A model generated the notes under the pieces. It worked only from the letters and a program-made list of their open reading frames with translations. It did not search any database and was not told where the DNA came from. A stretch of 64,000 nt of DNA from Halichoerus grypus (Eukaryota > Chordata > Mammalia > Carnivora > Phocidae): the NCBI RefSeq assembly GCF_964656455.1, contig NC_135722.1, positions 51,478,628 through 51,542,627 on the forward strand, given 5' to 3'. The translations under genes and the position numbers were made by a program. Positions 24,000 through 35,661 of this stretch are shown in pieces; position 1 is the stretch's first letter, and each line of letters opens with the position of its first letter.

Positions 24000-24838
24000 A
24001 GCAAATAAACCGGTTAAAGTATTTCTAAAATTTCATTCAGAATCTCATTCTTTTGAATCATTTTTTGCCTCAAAGATGTCAATGCCCACATTTTATTTTA
24101 TTTTTTTAACACAAATCATACTACATACTTTCAAGAGTAATGGTGATATAGTATTTTTTAAAAGAGGGATCCACTATCATCAGTGGGATTTTCTTCTAAC
24201 CGATATTCATTCAACCAATATTCATTCTGCAAATTTTGATACTGGTATTTTCCTGATTTTTCTAGAATATATAAACGAAAACTTCTTAGACAAAACCTGG
24301 ACTTATATTCTTTCCTCACATGGTCCTTAAATGGATTGTGGACTGACATGTTCAGGAGTGGCATATCCCATCATGCCAGAGGAGTAACAGTCATGTTTGC
24401 ACATGGTTAGAGCATCTATGTCATGATCATCGCCTGGCTCATAGCAATTGTGACAGATCTTGATTTCAGATTTTCAGATTTCAGTTTTGATAACTTGTGC
24501 CTCTTGGAATCCATGAAAAAGAGTAGTCAATACAAATTTTAGTTATATAAATATTTAGTTGGACTTTATGTCTGAGTCATGTATGTATCACTTAGGTACC
24601 ATGATTAATTTGCTTGTATGAACTTTTGCTTTCCCTAGAATTAATAATAGCCTGTTTTTTATTTGCTTACTTTTCTATATTCTCTATCATTATCTCTCTC
24701 CTAAGGAATTGTAAAACTCTTGGAAATACTCTTTTCCACACAGACATGTCAAGTCTTCTATCAGTCCCTTTATTTTTTTCTTGGAGACATTTCTCCTGGA
24801 GCTTTATGGGTTAGACTGGACTATTTTCCCAGTTCTTC
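24000..24838. other. Intergenic, no gene recognised
   Basis: AT-rich unassigned sequence with short open frames only. Confidence 0.45.
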
Positions 24839-25275
24839 ACTTCCTTCCTCTTACTGAATTATACACCCATGCTTTATGCCACATGACTTTGCAGTATCTT
24901 CCACTAGAGTATGGGGAGTACATTTTCCTATCCCATTGATGTTGAGCTTGGCCCTATGACTTGCTTTGGCTCAAGAATGTTAATAGACATGAGAGGAGCA
25001 GAAGATTTCAATGTACTTGTGTCATCTGGCTTGCTTTTTGAGCTCTTCTACAATTCGCCATGAAAATAACGTGGCTTGGGTAGCGGTTGGTTCAAGGAGA
25101 ATGAGAAAACATGAGGAGAAGACTTGAACCCAAACTTCAGTCTAGAGCCAAGCCCAGCTGAACCCAGCTATATCAACTGAACTGTAGCCAATATGTAGAC
25201 CCATGAACATGAAAAATATTTGTTTTTCTAAGCCACTGAGATTTTGAGGTTTTCTTTTACTACATAGAAAAAAAC
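24839..25275 (+). mobile_element. Old LTR-like repeat, family not assigned
   Basis: The order CCACATGACTTTGCAG..., CTATGACTTGCTTTGGCTCA, then a terminal TTTCTAAGCCACTGAGATTT is a repeat layout common in mammals. I cannot give the family. Confidence 0.45.
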
Positions 25276-25479
25276 TGACTAAATGCCTTCTGTCCTCCTG
25301 CACAAATCTGGACTGGTTGTTGCTCTGCAGAGCTATTGTCCTGGGATGTTCCTTTGCCTACCTATTAGGCTGGATACCTAATCTACTGATTTCTGTGACT
25401 TCCTTTTTCTTGGTTTAATAGAGCATACATATCCTTAAGTAGCTGCCTGAGAATGGGTGCATAAAAGGCACATTTCTTG

Positions 25480-26280
25480 AGACCCCCTCATGTTGACTGG
25501 GTCATCACATTTCATTAATAATTTGGCCAGGTATGGATTTCCAGGTTGAAAATAATTTTCTTTCAGAATTTGAAGGCATTTTACCATTGTCTTTCAGCTT
25601 CCTATGTTGTTTTTGAGGGATGTAATTATAATTTCCTATTCTGTATATGTGGCTTATTTATTTTTCCTTTGGAAGCTTTTAGAATCTTCTTTATGTTCCA
25701 AGAATTCTGATATTTCATGATGATATGCCTGGGTGGGAATCTGTTTTCAACCACTGGATATTTGGTGGGCCCTTTCAGTCTGAAAACTCATGTCCTTTAG
25801 TGATGGAAAATAATTTTTAACAGGAAAAATTTCTTAAGATGTTATTTATCTGATAATATATTTTTTCACTTAATCTTTTCTTTCTTTTTGGAACTCCTAT
25901 TAGGTGGAGGTTGGGCACTCTCAATTGCTTTTTCTAACTTTATTTGTTCTCTCACATTTTCCATATCTTTTTGTTCTACTTTTTGGGAGATCTTCTCATT
26001 TATCTTCCAATTATTTTATAGATTAAAAAAATTAGCTAACATATCTTAAAATTCCAAAAGTTATCTCTGTCCTGTTATTTTTACCTTTATAAAAATAATC
26101 TTATTTTTGTTTCATGGTTATATTATGTTCTCTCTTTTTTTTTCTCTCTGGGTATTTTTTTCTTCTCTAGACTTTTTGGGGGAGTTTTCTTCTATTGCTT
26201 TCTGTATTGTTTTTGCTTCCTTCTAGTTTTCTTCTTCTTGATTATACTTTTGGCTTTTATGCTCAAGCTTTCCTTACATG
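25480..26280 (-). mobile_element. Old L1-like fragment (low confidence)
   Basis: T-rich sequence resembling old L1M 3' regions in reverse (CCATTGTCTTTCAGCTTCCT; TTTGGAAGCTTTTAGAATCT). It is heavily decayed, and the boundaries are guesses. Confidence 0.4.
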
Positions 26281-27397
26281 CCTGGTGATTCTTTTCCTTT
26301 CTTATTTAAGAGTGAGGTATTAAAAAGTTTGTGTCCAGAGCTTGTGAAATGTGGTTTCACTGTATGGTCACTGGATAGGGACTCAGCCGTTTTTTTTTTT
26401 TTTAAATGCAAAATGTTGCTTCTACAGATCTTTTCTCTAGGGTCATTTAGTATCTCTAGAGACAAATCTTTCAAGGTTCTGCCCAAGAAGGAAATGTGCT
26501 TGGCTGCCATTGCTCTTGAAGCTACATGGCAGAAGCGGCTGGGGTGGGTTTTGGGCACAGCTCTTATTTCTCACTTTTTGCTGTTCCTGGAGGTCCTGAA
26601 CCTGAAGGCTCTCTGGTTGGCTTCTTCCACACGCTAACACTTCAGTCTCCTATATCTTCAGGAAAGGGGTATTTGGCTGACCAGGATGGAAGAGACCTGG
26701 AAGTCTTATTGCATTTAAAAAATAAATTATATGTACAGTCCTGAACTTTTCTGGGGTACTGTGGTATGAATTTGATTTTTTTTTTTTTTTGACATCCCCT
26801 CTGTAGCTATTGGGTGTTTAGTTTTCTTAGTTCTGCTATTCATTTTTCTCAGTTCTGCTTTCTCTATTTAGTTTCCATTTGTAATAGAGTACAGACATGT
26901 ATTAAGAGAAAAAAGTTTATAATTTCACTAACTTGAAATAAAAATACATGTATTAGGCCAGATGATTCAAACAAGTAAAGAAATAGAAAGTAAAATATAA
27001 AAGTGTCTTCCTCCTTTCTTCCCCTAGTCCTTCTCTCAAAAGGTAACCTTTGTGAATACTTTGATTTCTCCTAGAAATAAAAAAAACAAGCCTATAAGTG
27101 TGTGTGCGTGCGTGTGTGTGTGTGTGTGTGAAATTGTACATACACGGGATAAAACCATATAGTATATGGGCTAGATTTTTCCCGTAATATTCCTGGAGAT
27201 ATTTCACTATTGGCACATGCAGATTCATTTTGTTCTTTATAATTTATTGTGATGGACACACTGGTTTTGAAACTATTTCTAGAGCACTATACAAACTATA
27301 AAGGATCTTCTCTAGTAAGTTCTTTTTGTAGAGCAAACAATTTCAGGGTAATTAATACTTGTCCATTAATTTTTCAGGTATGTATACTGGTATTTTA
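26281..27397. other. Intergenic, no gene recognised
   Basis: Contains T-runs near 26392-26403 and 26778-26791 and a (TG)n stretch at 27102-27130 (GTGTGTGTGCGTGCGTGTG...). The overlapping open frames near 26274-26640 have no support. Confidence 0.45.
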
Positions 27398-27507
27398 TTT
27401 TTTTATATTTATTTACTTAGGTAAATAAAAGCCCCAACGTGGGGCTTGAAGTCATGACCCCGAGATCAAGAGTCACATGCTCCCCGACTAAGCCAGCCAG
27501 GTGCTCT
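27398..27507 (-). mobile_element. Can-SINE, short tRNA-like subtype
   Basis: A short copy (AACGTGGGGCTTGAAGTCAT; GAGATCAAGAGTCACATGCT; AAGCCAGCCAGGTGCTC). Imperfect 17-base target copies lie near 27381 and 27508 (TGTATACTKGTATTTTA). Confidence 0.85.
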
Positions 27508-28236
27508 TGTATACTTGTATTTTAATACATCAACCTTTCTTAAGGTGATCCCACCTGTAAACAGATCACTACATATATAGTCACAAGGGTTTCAAATGAA
27601 ATGCTCAGTGAGGCAGAGAGCAAAATTATTGGGAATCTTTTGGTTGCAAGAAACAGAAATTCCACCTGAAAGGAAACTCCAGCTAAAGGGGAAAAAGAGA
27701 GTAGGTTTTAGGGATACTCTGTTGTCTTATAGGATCTAACAACAGGCGGGCTTCATGGAAAACTAGGACCAGAGACCCAGACACCATTGTAACTCTCTCT
27801 GATCTTTTAGCTCTGCTCCTCTCTGCACTCTATTCTTTACTCTAAGCAAATGCATTTCTTCAACTATTCTAGTCCTCAGAGTAGATAACTTGGCAATGGA
27901 CAGCTGCAGAGATGTACATCTTAGAGAGCCTTGGGGCTCTCTCTCAAGCTCTGGTTTTAAAATTTCTGGGGGAGAGGGGAATCTGATTGGTCCAGCTTGG
28001 GTCACATTAGGTTGTTACCTTAGGACAAGTAAAATGTACCCAGATGTATCCAGAGAGCAATGGATGGCAGTGAATGGACCAATATGACAGCAACCTTGAA
28101 AAGTGTTTGGATGGTGTGAGGGGGTGAGGGAGAGCATTGCTATCAGAAGGGCAATGCCGAATAGACTGTTGCCTAGGGGTCTGCCACTACTGAATCTTCT
28201 AATTCTTTGATGGAGACTTCCTGGAAGGGGTAAGAT

Positions 28237-28592
28237 TTTTTTTTTTTTTTTTAAGATTTATTTATTTTGAGAGAGAGACAGAGAGAGCAAGTGTGTATGA
28301 GTAGGGGGAGGGGCAGAGGGAGAGGGAGAATGAGAATCTCATGCAGACTCCCTGATGAGCATGGAGCCTAACACACGGGGCTTGATCTTAGGACCCTGAG
28401 ACCATGACTGGAGCCGAAATCAAGAGTTGGATTCTTAACCAATTGAGCCACCCAGGTGCCCTAGATTTTTCTTTTTTAAAGATTTTATTTATTTATTTAT
28501 TTAGAGGAAACTCTACACCCAACATGGGGCTTGAACTCACAATCCCGAGATCAAGAGTCATATGCTCTACCAATTGAGCCAGCCAGGTGCCC
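28237..28592 (-). mobile_element. Two adjacent Can-SINEs of different subtypes
   Basis: A long-type copy (28237-28462, head CCACCCAGGTGCCCT) and a short tRNA-like copy (28463-28592, head GAGCCAGCCAGGTGCCCC). The outer flanks GAAGGGGTAAGATTT and GAAGCAGTAAGATTT look like one diverged target duplication. Confidence 0.88.
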
Positions 28593-28799
28593 CTAGAAGC
28601 AGTAAGATTTCAGTGGTGCCATCATTTGAAGAAAATCCAAGCCCTTGGTGAAGGTTCCAAAGGTTCCCCAGGTCACAGAGAAGACCCTACCCATCAGTTT
28701 GGAGCCCACCAACACACCCTTTTCTGGGCCTTCAAAGCTCTGTGATCCTTCCAAGCAAAAGGGGAAAGCAGAGGGCATTATTGTTAAAACAAGGCCAGG

Positions 28800-29190
28800 T
28801 TCAGTCTTCATTTTAACCATTTATGGAGATCTACATTTCTTTATGTAGATCAAAGTTTCTCTCTGATATCATATTCCATCTTCCTGGAGAACTTCCTTTA
28901 ACATTTCTTGTAATGCAGGTGTGATGATAATGAATTCTCTCAAATTATATTTGTCTGAAAGAGTCTTTCACTCTCATTTTTGAAATATGTTCACTGGGCA
29001 CGGAATGCTGAGTTGACAGTTTCTTCTTCAGCACTTTAAAGATGTTACTCTATTGTCTTCTGGCTTGCAGAGTTTCTGGTGAGAAGTGTGCTTTGTTCCT
29101 CCGTATAGTGTGTCTTTTTTCTTTGGCTGCTTTCAAGATTTTCTCTTTATTTTTAGTTTTTGGAATTTTGGATATATGATGTGTCCAGGC
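28800..29190 (-). mobile_element. Old L1-like fragment
   Basis: T-rich sequence with the pattern CATTTCTTGTAATGCAGGTG, TTGTCTTCTGGCTTGCAGAG, GGCTGCTTTCAAGATTTTCT, which recurs in old L1M 3' regions in reverse orientation. Confidence 0.5.
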
Positions 29191-29316
29191 ATGTGTAGTG
29201 GTTGAAAAATATGTATACAAATTCTTTGATGCTTTAAAAGGTGGAGTTTAATTCTTCTCTTAAGTTTGGGATGGACTTAGAGACTTCCTGCTCTCCAAGT
29301 TATTTTATCTTATTTT

Positions 29317-29347
29317 AGTTATTATTATTATTATTATTATTATTATT
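29317..29347. repeat. (ATT)n tract used as SINE target
   Basis: TAGTTATTATT... with about nine ATT units. The TAGTTATTATT word recurs after each of the next two SINEs (29538, 29770). Confidence 0.9.
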
Positions 29348-29537
29348 TTTTTTTAAGATTTTATTTATTTGACAGAGAGAGACACAGCGAGAGAGGGAAC
29401 ACAAGCAGGGGGAGTGGGAGAGGGAGAAGCAGGCTTCCCACCAAGCAGGGAGCCCGATGCGGGGCTCGATCCCAGGACCCTAGGATCATGACCTGAGCCG
29501 AAGGCAGACGCTTAACGACTGAGCCACCCAGGCGCCC
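29348..29537 (-). mobile_element. Can-SINE (first of a cluster)
   Basis: Minus-strand copy between two copies of the TAGTTATTATT... target. Confidence 0.93.
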
Positions 29538-29567
29538 CTAGTTATTATTATTATTATTATTATTATT

Positions 29568-29769
29568 TTTTTTTTTTTAAGATTTTATTTATTTATTTGA
29601 GACAGAATGAGAGAGAGAGAGAGAGCACATGAGAGGGGGGAGGGTCAGAGGGAGAAGCAGGCTCCCCGCCGAGCAGGGAGCCCGATGCGGGACTCGATCC
29701 AGGGACTCCAGGATCATGACCTGAGCCGAAGGCAGTCGCTTAACCAACTGAGCCACCCAGGCGCCCCCC
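29568..29769 (-). mobile_element. Can-SINE (second of a cluster)
   Basis: Minus-strand copy of a different subfamily (GAATGAGAGAGAGAGAGAGC body). It ends CCACCCAGGCGCCCCCC and is followed by a third TAGTTATTATT copy. Confidence 0.93.
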
Positions 29770-29800
29770 TAGTTATTATTTTTTAAAAGACTTATTTATT

Positions 29801-29984
29801 GGGGTACCTGGGTGGCTCAGTTGGTTAAACGTCTATCTCTGGCTCAGGTCATGATCCTGGGGTCCTGGGATTGAGCCCCACATCGGGTTCCCTGTTCAGT
29901 GGGGAGCCTGATCCTCCCTCTCCCTCTGCTGCTCCCCCTGCTTGTGCTCTTCCTTCTAAGTAAATAAACTCTTTAAAAAAAAAA
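29801..29984 (+). mobile_element. Can-SINE (third of a cluster)
   Basis: Plus-strand copy: head GGGGTACCTGGGTGGCTCAG, tail AAGTAAATAAACTC plus A-run. Confidence 0.92.
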
Positions 29985-30169
29985 TATTTATTTGAGAAAG
30001 AGAGAGAGAGAGAGAGAGAACAAGGGGGAGATGCAGAGGGACTGAATTCAGTGCAGACTCTCCACTGAGTGTGGAGCCCAATGCAGGGCTCAGTCTCATG
30101 ACCCTGAAATTATGACCTGAGCTGAAATCAAGAGTCAGACGCTTAACTGACTGAGCCACCAGGTGCCCC
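29985..30169 (-). mobile_element. Can-SINE (fourth of a cluster)
   Basis: Minus-strand copy with a (GA)n-rich body, ending GAGCCACCAGGTGCCCC. It joins the previous SINE tail to tail. Confidence 0.92.
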
Positions 30170-30179
30170 ACAGGCATTT

Positions 30180-30745
30180 TATTTTTAAATTTTTTTTGTA
30201 TCGAACTATAATTAACATATAACATTGTTAGTTCCAAGTGTATGGCATAATGATTCCATATTTGTATGTATCACAAAATGACATCCATTGTTATAGTCAC
30301 AAAATTTTTTTCTTTGTTAGATGTCCATGACTCATTTATTATATAACTGAAGTTTATACCTTTTGATTGCCTTCAGCCCTTTTGCCCAGCCCCCAACAAA
30401 CTGTTTCCTGCATCTATAAGGTCTTTTTTTTTTTCTTTTTTTTTAAGATTTCATATGTAAGTGAGATCATATGGTATTTGTCTTTCCCTGACTTGTTTGA
30501 CCTAGTATAATACCCTCAAGGTCCATCCACATTTTCACAAATGACAAGATTTCATTGTTTTTATGGCTGAATATATTCCATATCTTGGCTATTGTAAATA
30601 ACGCTGCAATGAACATGGGGGTGCATATGTCTTTCCGAGTTAGTGTTTTCCTTTGGGTAAATATCCAGAAGTGGAATTGTTGGATCATATGGTAGTTCTA
30701 TTTTTAATTTTTTGAGGAACCTCCATATTGTTCTCCATGGGAGAC
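30180..30745 (-). mobile_element. L1 3'UTR and ORF2 end
   Basis: Reverse-oriented L1: AACTATAATTAACATATAAC, AAGTGAGATCATATGGTATT, then GGAATTGTTGGATCATATGG and GAGGAACCTCCATATTGTTC. The minus-strand frames around 30467-30812 are ORF2 C-terminal remnants. Confidence 0.8.
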
Positions 30746-31211
30746 TCACTTCTAACGAAGATGATATGGTGGGAATTAATGTTGTGCTACTTCTGAGACT
30801 GGGATCGTACAAGACAGTGTTGCTTCTGCTTGACTCTTAGATTGCTCTGGGGATGCTAACTGCCACACTGAGGATTTTAAGCTGGTATGATTTAGTGATC
30901 AGGACATTATAATTATTTTATATATTTAATTGTCAGATTAAGCCAGCTGGATGAGGAGTTACCGTAATGGGAAGAAACTGTCAAAGATAAAAACCCAAAT
31001 CGTGACATTATGCCACAGAAAGCTTATTGAGTGATTTGCTCTTCCAGCAAGCACTTGGTAAGCATCCATACTGTGTCTGAGTATGTTCAGATAAGCCACA
31101 GAAATCAGGCAGAGGAAGACCCTAAACCAGTTTTGTAATTTTAACCTGCTAGAATATGAACCCTGACTTCTTTGATACAGCTCTATTAAAATACAGTTCA
31201 TTTAACTTTTT
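30746..31211. other. Intergenic, unassigned
   Basis: The part at 30746-30870 may be the other half of an old repeat begun at about 29195-29300 (ACTTAGAGACTTCCTGCTC), split by the SINE and L1 insertions between them. The rest is not recognised. Confidence 0.4.
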
Positions 31212-31226
31212 AAAATTAATAGACTT

Positions 31227-31414
31227 GGGGCACAGAGTTGGTTCAGTCAGTTGAGCTTCTAACTCTTGTTTTTGGCTCAGGTCATGATCTCGAGGTTGTG
31301 GAATTGAGCCCTGTGTGGGGCTCCGTGCTCAGTGGGGAGTCTGCTTGGGATTCTCTCTTTCCCTCCCCTGCTGCTCCTCCCACCCTCTCTAAAATAAATA
31401 AATCTTAAAAAAAT
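31227..31414 (+). mobile_element. Can-SINE
   Basis: Diverged plus-strand copy. The target duplication AAAATTAAYAGACTT is at 31212-31226 and 31415-31429. Confidence 0.9.
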
Positions 31415-31429
31415 AAAATTAACAGACTT

Positions 31430-32005
31430 TATTTTTTAGACCAGCTTTAGGTTCATAGCAAAATTCAGTGGAAAGTATAGACCTACCATATATTCCCCCG
31501 CTCCTGGAAAGCACCCCCCCCCCCCGCCGCCCAGTATCAACATCAGCATCAGAGTGGTACATCTGTTACAATTAATGAACCAATACTGATATATCATAAA
31601 CCAAAGTCCATATTTTATATCAGGGTCCACTCTTTGTGTTGTACATTCTATGGGTTTTGACAAATGTGTAATGACATGCACTCAACATTATCTATTATAC
31701 AGAACAGTTTCACTGCCTTAAAAATCCTCTGTGCTCCACTTCTCTGTCCCACTCAAGCTCCTGGCAACCACTGATGTTTTTTACTGTCTCTATAGCTTTG
31801 CCTTTTCCAGAATGTCATATAGTTAGGATCATACAGTATGTAGGCTTTTTGCATTGGCTTCATTCACTAGTAACATGAATTTATGGTTTCTCCCTGTCTT
31901 TTTGAGGCTTGATAGCTCATTTCTTTTTAGCACTGAATTATATTCCATTATATAGATGTACCATAGTTTGCTTATCCACTTGCCTACTAAAGAATATCTT
32001 GGTTA
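31430..32005 (-). mobile_element. Old L1 3' region (left piece)
   Basis: Reverse-oriented L1 3'UTR and ORF2 end (CCAGCTTTAGGTTCATAGCA; CACTGAATTATATTCCATTA). It contains a C13 run at 31507-31519. Interrupted by the SINE at 32006. Confidence 0.75.
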
Positions 32006-32199
32006 GGAATGCCCGGGTGGTGCGGTCAGTTAAGCCTCCGACTCTTGGTTTTGGCTCAGGTCATGATCTTGGGCTTGTGAGATCGAGCCCCGTATTGGGC
32101 TCCATGCTCAGCATGGAGTCTGCTTGGATTCTCTCTCTCTGCCCCACTCCCCACACCGCGTGCACGTTCTCTCTCAAAAATAAATAAATCTTTAAAAAA
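32006..32199 (+). mobile_element. Can-SINE inside an L1
   Basis: Plus-strand diverged copy. The target duplication (AGAATATCTTGGTTA / GGAGTATCTTGGTTA) is at 31991-32005 and 32200-32214. Confidence 0.9.
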
Positions 32200-32775
32200 G
32201 GAGTATCTTGGTTATTTTCAAGTTTTGGCAATTATGAATAAAGCTGCTATAAATTTTGTGTGTAGGTTTTTGTGTGGATTTAAGTTTTCAGCACATTTGG
32301 GTAAATAACCAAGAAGCATGACTGCAGGACCCTATGGTAAAAGTATGTTCAGTTTGGTAAGAAACAGTCAAACTGTGCTCCAAAGTGGCTGTACCATTTT
32401 GCATTCTTACCAGCAATGAATGAGAGTTCCTGTTGCTCTACATCCTCACCAGTATTGGTGCTGTCAGTGTTCTGGATTTCAGCTTTTCTAACGTGTGTGT
32501 AGTGGTATCTCATTATTGTTTTAATATGCAATTCATTAATGATGTACGACGTTGAGCATCTTTTCACATGCTTATTTGCCCTCCGTGTATTTTTTTAGAG
32601 AGGTATGTGCTCAGATCTTTGCCCATTTTGTAATCTGGTTGTTCATTTTCTTACTGTTGAGTTTTAAGAGTTCTTTGGATATTCTGGACACCAGTCTTTA
32701 ATCAGATTATGTAATATGCAAATATTTTCTCCGAGTCCGTGGTTTGTCCTCTCATTCTCTTGACATTTAACTTTG
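32200..32775 (-). mobile_element. Old L1 3' region (right piece)
   Basis: Continuation of the L1 after the SINE: GCTGCTATAAATTTTGTGTG, CTCCAAAGTGGCTGTACCAT, CTCATTCTCTTGACATTTAA. Confidence 0.75.
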
Positions 32776-32859
32776 GTGTTTTTTTTTTTTTAAAGCTTAT
32801 TTTCTAAAGAATTTTTCTTTAAACTGAGGTATAATTTTTTTTTGATATAAAAGAACTAA

Positions 32860-33266
32860 GGGGTGCCTGGGTGGCTCAGTTGGTTAAGTGTCTGACTTTT
32901 GATTTTGGCTCAGGTCATGATCTCAGGGTTGTGAGATCTAGCCCCACACTGGGCTCTGCGCTGAGCACAGTCTGCGTGAGAGTCTCATTCTCCCTCTGCC
33001 CCTCCCCCTGCTTGCGTGCTCTCTCAAATAAATAAAATCTTTTTAAAAAAGATTTATTTATTTATTTATTTGACAGAGAGAGGCACAGTGAGAGAGGGAT
33101 CACAAGCAGGGGGAGTGGGAGAGGGAGAAGCAGGCTTCCCACCGAGAAGGGAGCCCGATGTGGGGCTCGATTCCAGGACCCTGGGACCATGACCTGAGTC
33201 GAAGGCAGACGTTTAACGACTGAGCCACCCAGGCGCCCCTGAAATAAATAAAATCTTAAAAAAAAC
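32860..33266 (+). mobile_element. Can-SINE with another inserted in its tail
   Basis: Plus-strand head GGGGTGCCTGGGTGGCTCAG at 32860. The tail AAATAAATAAAATCTT is duplicated around the nested inverted SINE. Confidence 0.9.
33042..33241 (-). mobile_element. Can-SINE nested in another Can-SINE
   Basis: A minus-strand full-length copy. The 16-base target duplication AAATAAATAAAATCTT (33026-33041, 33242-33257) is the tail of the host SINE. Confidence 0.93.
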
Positions 33267-34225
33267 CCTAATATAATCCATGTCATAAAATTCACCCTCT
33301 AAAGTTTAAATTCACTGGTTTGCACAAAGTTGTGCAACCATCACCACTATGTAATTACAAAAAATTTTCATCACTCCAAAAAGAACCCTATTATCAATCA
33401 TTCCCATTCCCCTCTCTCCTTGGCAACCACTAATCTATTTTGTCTCTAGATTCCATTACATTTTCTTAAAAAAAGATTTTATATATTTGAGAAAGAGAGA
33501 GAGCAAGCATGAGCAGGGAAGGGCCAGAGGGACAAGCAGACTCCTCACTGAGCACGGGGCTTTACCTGGGGCTCAACGCGGGGCTCTACCCCAGGACCCT
33601 GAGATCATGACCTGAACCGAAGTCAGATGCTTAACAGACTGAGCCACCCAGGCACGCCTGGATTCCATTACATTTAACATGTTTTCAAGGTTCATCTCCA
33701 TGTTGTCGCACAAATCAGTACTTCATTCTTCTTATGGCTGAATATTCCATTGTATAGATATACCATTATTTTATCTATTCAGCAGTTTGATGGACATTTG
33801 GTTTCCACTTTTTTGCTTTTTAACATTCATGTAACAAGTTTTTGTGTGGGTGTGTTTTATGTCTCTTAGGTATATATTTGGGAGTGTAATTGCTGGGACA
33901 GATGGAAACTCTATGTTCAATCTTTCGAGGGATTGCTAGACTCTTACAAACTGGTTGCATAATTTTCCATTCCCAATTCTTCACATCCTCATCAACACTT
34001 GTTATTGTCTATGTTTGATTATAGCCATTCTGGTGGGTGTGTAGTGGTATCTCATTGCAGTTTCGATTTGCACTGTTCCCTGATGGTTAACGATGTTTTG
34101 CTTATTGCCCATTTGTACATCTTCTTTGGAGAAATGTATATTCAGACCCTTGCCCTATTTTACAATTAGGTTGTCTTATTGTTGAGTTGTAAAAGTTCTT
34201 TCTTTACTCTGGATACTAGACTGGC
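33267..34225 (-). mobile_element. Old L1 3' region, interrupted by a SINE
   Basis: Reverse-oriented L1 (TTTGCACAAAGTTGTGCAAC; GGCTGAATATTCCATTGTAT; CTCTGGATACTAGACT). It is split by the Can-SINE at 33464-33660. Confidence 0.75.
33464..33660 (-). mobile_element. Can-SINE inside an L1
   Basis: Minus-strand diverged copy. The target duplication GATTCCATTACATTT is at 33449-33463 and 33661-33675. Confidence 0.92.
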
Positions 34226-35302
34226 CAGAGAAGGATGGGGGTTTTGAAGGAAGTGCAGTTACTGTTGATAAAATTTAGGACGTGACCATGACATAGGTGA
34301 TTTAAGTGAGTGGGGGCAGAAAAAGATCATTAAATATAAGGAAAGCAGGATGTTGGATAAGTCATTCATGGGAAGTTAAAGCCACCAAGAATGATGGCAT
34401 GTGTGGGGAAAAAGAGAAAGTGATACAGGGGCTAAAATCTTCTCTGCATGAGGGACAATAGTTGACAGTTCAGTAGAAAGGGCAATGACACAAGGGCTGA
34501 AATAGTCAAACTGCTGAATTTTAAAAGCTGGAAGGAAGGATGAGAAATAATCACAGAGCAGCAGTGGGGGGGCTCATGTCCTGGTTCTGACAATAAAGCA
34601 GCCTCCACCTAGGAGGGCTACAGGGGAAGCAGCCTCTTAGGGGAAAGCCAAAGTAAGCAATGCCTTCAGGGGAAAATTAAGGTGAAGAGATGAAGCAAAC
34701 ATTCCAATAAGAAGGTGCTTATACAGAATTTGATTACAGAAGGGAAGTACTGGAGGGCATATTAGAAGGGTTGGGAAGGGGAGCAGTATGTGATGTGGTG
34801 GTGGATCAGGTTCAGACTCTTGGGATTACTGTGGTTCAGACTCTTGGGATTACTGTGACAAACCTGTGAGGCATGGTGGGATTAGACCTGAATGACTCTT
34901 AGAGGATGGTGAGCAAATAATTCCAGGACTGTGGTCGAGGCTGCATCCTTATTTCTATAACTGATTGTGGACTGGAGGTAGGAGTGGGTGGGGTGGCACT
35001 CTGGTGACTTCCCTCCTCTCCTACACATTCCATATTCCCCTTGCCCTCTGTCATCTCCTTAGATCATGAGTGTTCTTTGCCCAGTGGGTCACCCAAATCT
35101 TTGTTCTTTAAGAATCTGAGTGGTCCTAGTATCTAATATCTAGTATTGATTAGGACCACAACAATACAGAAGATTGTTTAAATATAAAAAACACAGAACT
35201 AAATCTGAGGAAACAACCTGGAGTGGAGGTTTAATCAAACTCACTTATTCTTTTTTCATACTGTCCTTTCTTGTATTATGGTTTCTAGTCTTCCCTTTAT
35301 TT
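34226..35302. other. Intergenic, probably old unassigned repeat
   Basis: Purine-rich sequence (for example GGGGCAGAAAAAGATCATTA) resembling decayed interspersed repeats. A perfect 24-base tandem duplication sits at 34809-34856. No gene seen. Confidence 0.4.
34809..34856. repeat. Perfect 24-base tandem duplication
   Basis: The unit begins GGTTCAGACTCTTGGG and ends TACTGT, with two identical copies (34809-34832, 34833-34856). Confidence 0.95.
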
Positions 35303-35316
35303 CTCTGAACATTTTA

Positions 35317-35516
35317 ACTTATTTTCTTTTAAAGATTTATTTGAGAGAGCGAGAGAAAGGGAGAGAGAGCATGAGCAGGGGGAGGGGCAGAGGGAGAGGG
35401 AGAAGCAGACTCACTGCTGAGCAGGGAGCCCCATAAGGGATTTGATCTCAGGACCCTGGGATCATGACCTGAGCCGAAGGCAGATGCTTAACCGACTGAG
35501 CCACCCAGAAGCCCTC
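35317..35516 (-). mobile_element. Can-SINE
   Basis: Minus-strand copy. The target duplication TCTGAACATTTTAA / TCCGAACATTTTAA lies at 35303 and 35517. Confidence 0.92.
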
Positions 35517-35556
35517 TCCGAACATTTTAAATATACTTTTAAACTCAGATTTTGTT

Positions 35557-35661
35557 TAAAGATTTTATTTTTAAGTAATCTCTTCATCCAACATGGGGCT
35601 CAAACTCACAACCCCAAGATCAAGAGTCATACACTCCACCAACTGAGCCAGCCCAGTGCCC
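35557..35661 (-). mobile_element. Can-SINE, short tRNA-like subtype
   Basis: Short copy with CCAACATGGGGCTCAAACTC and a GAGCCAGCCCAGTGCCCC head. CTCAGATT flanks both sides. Confidence 0.85.
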
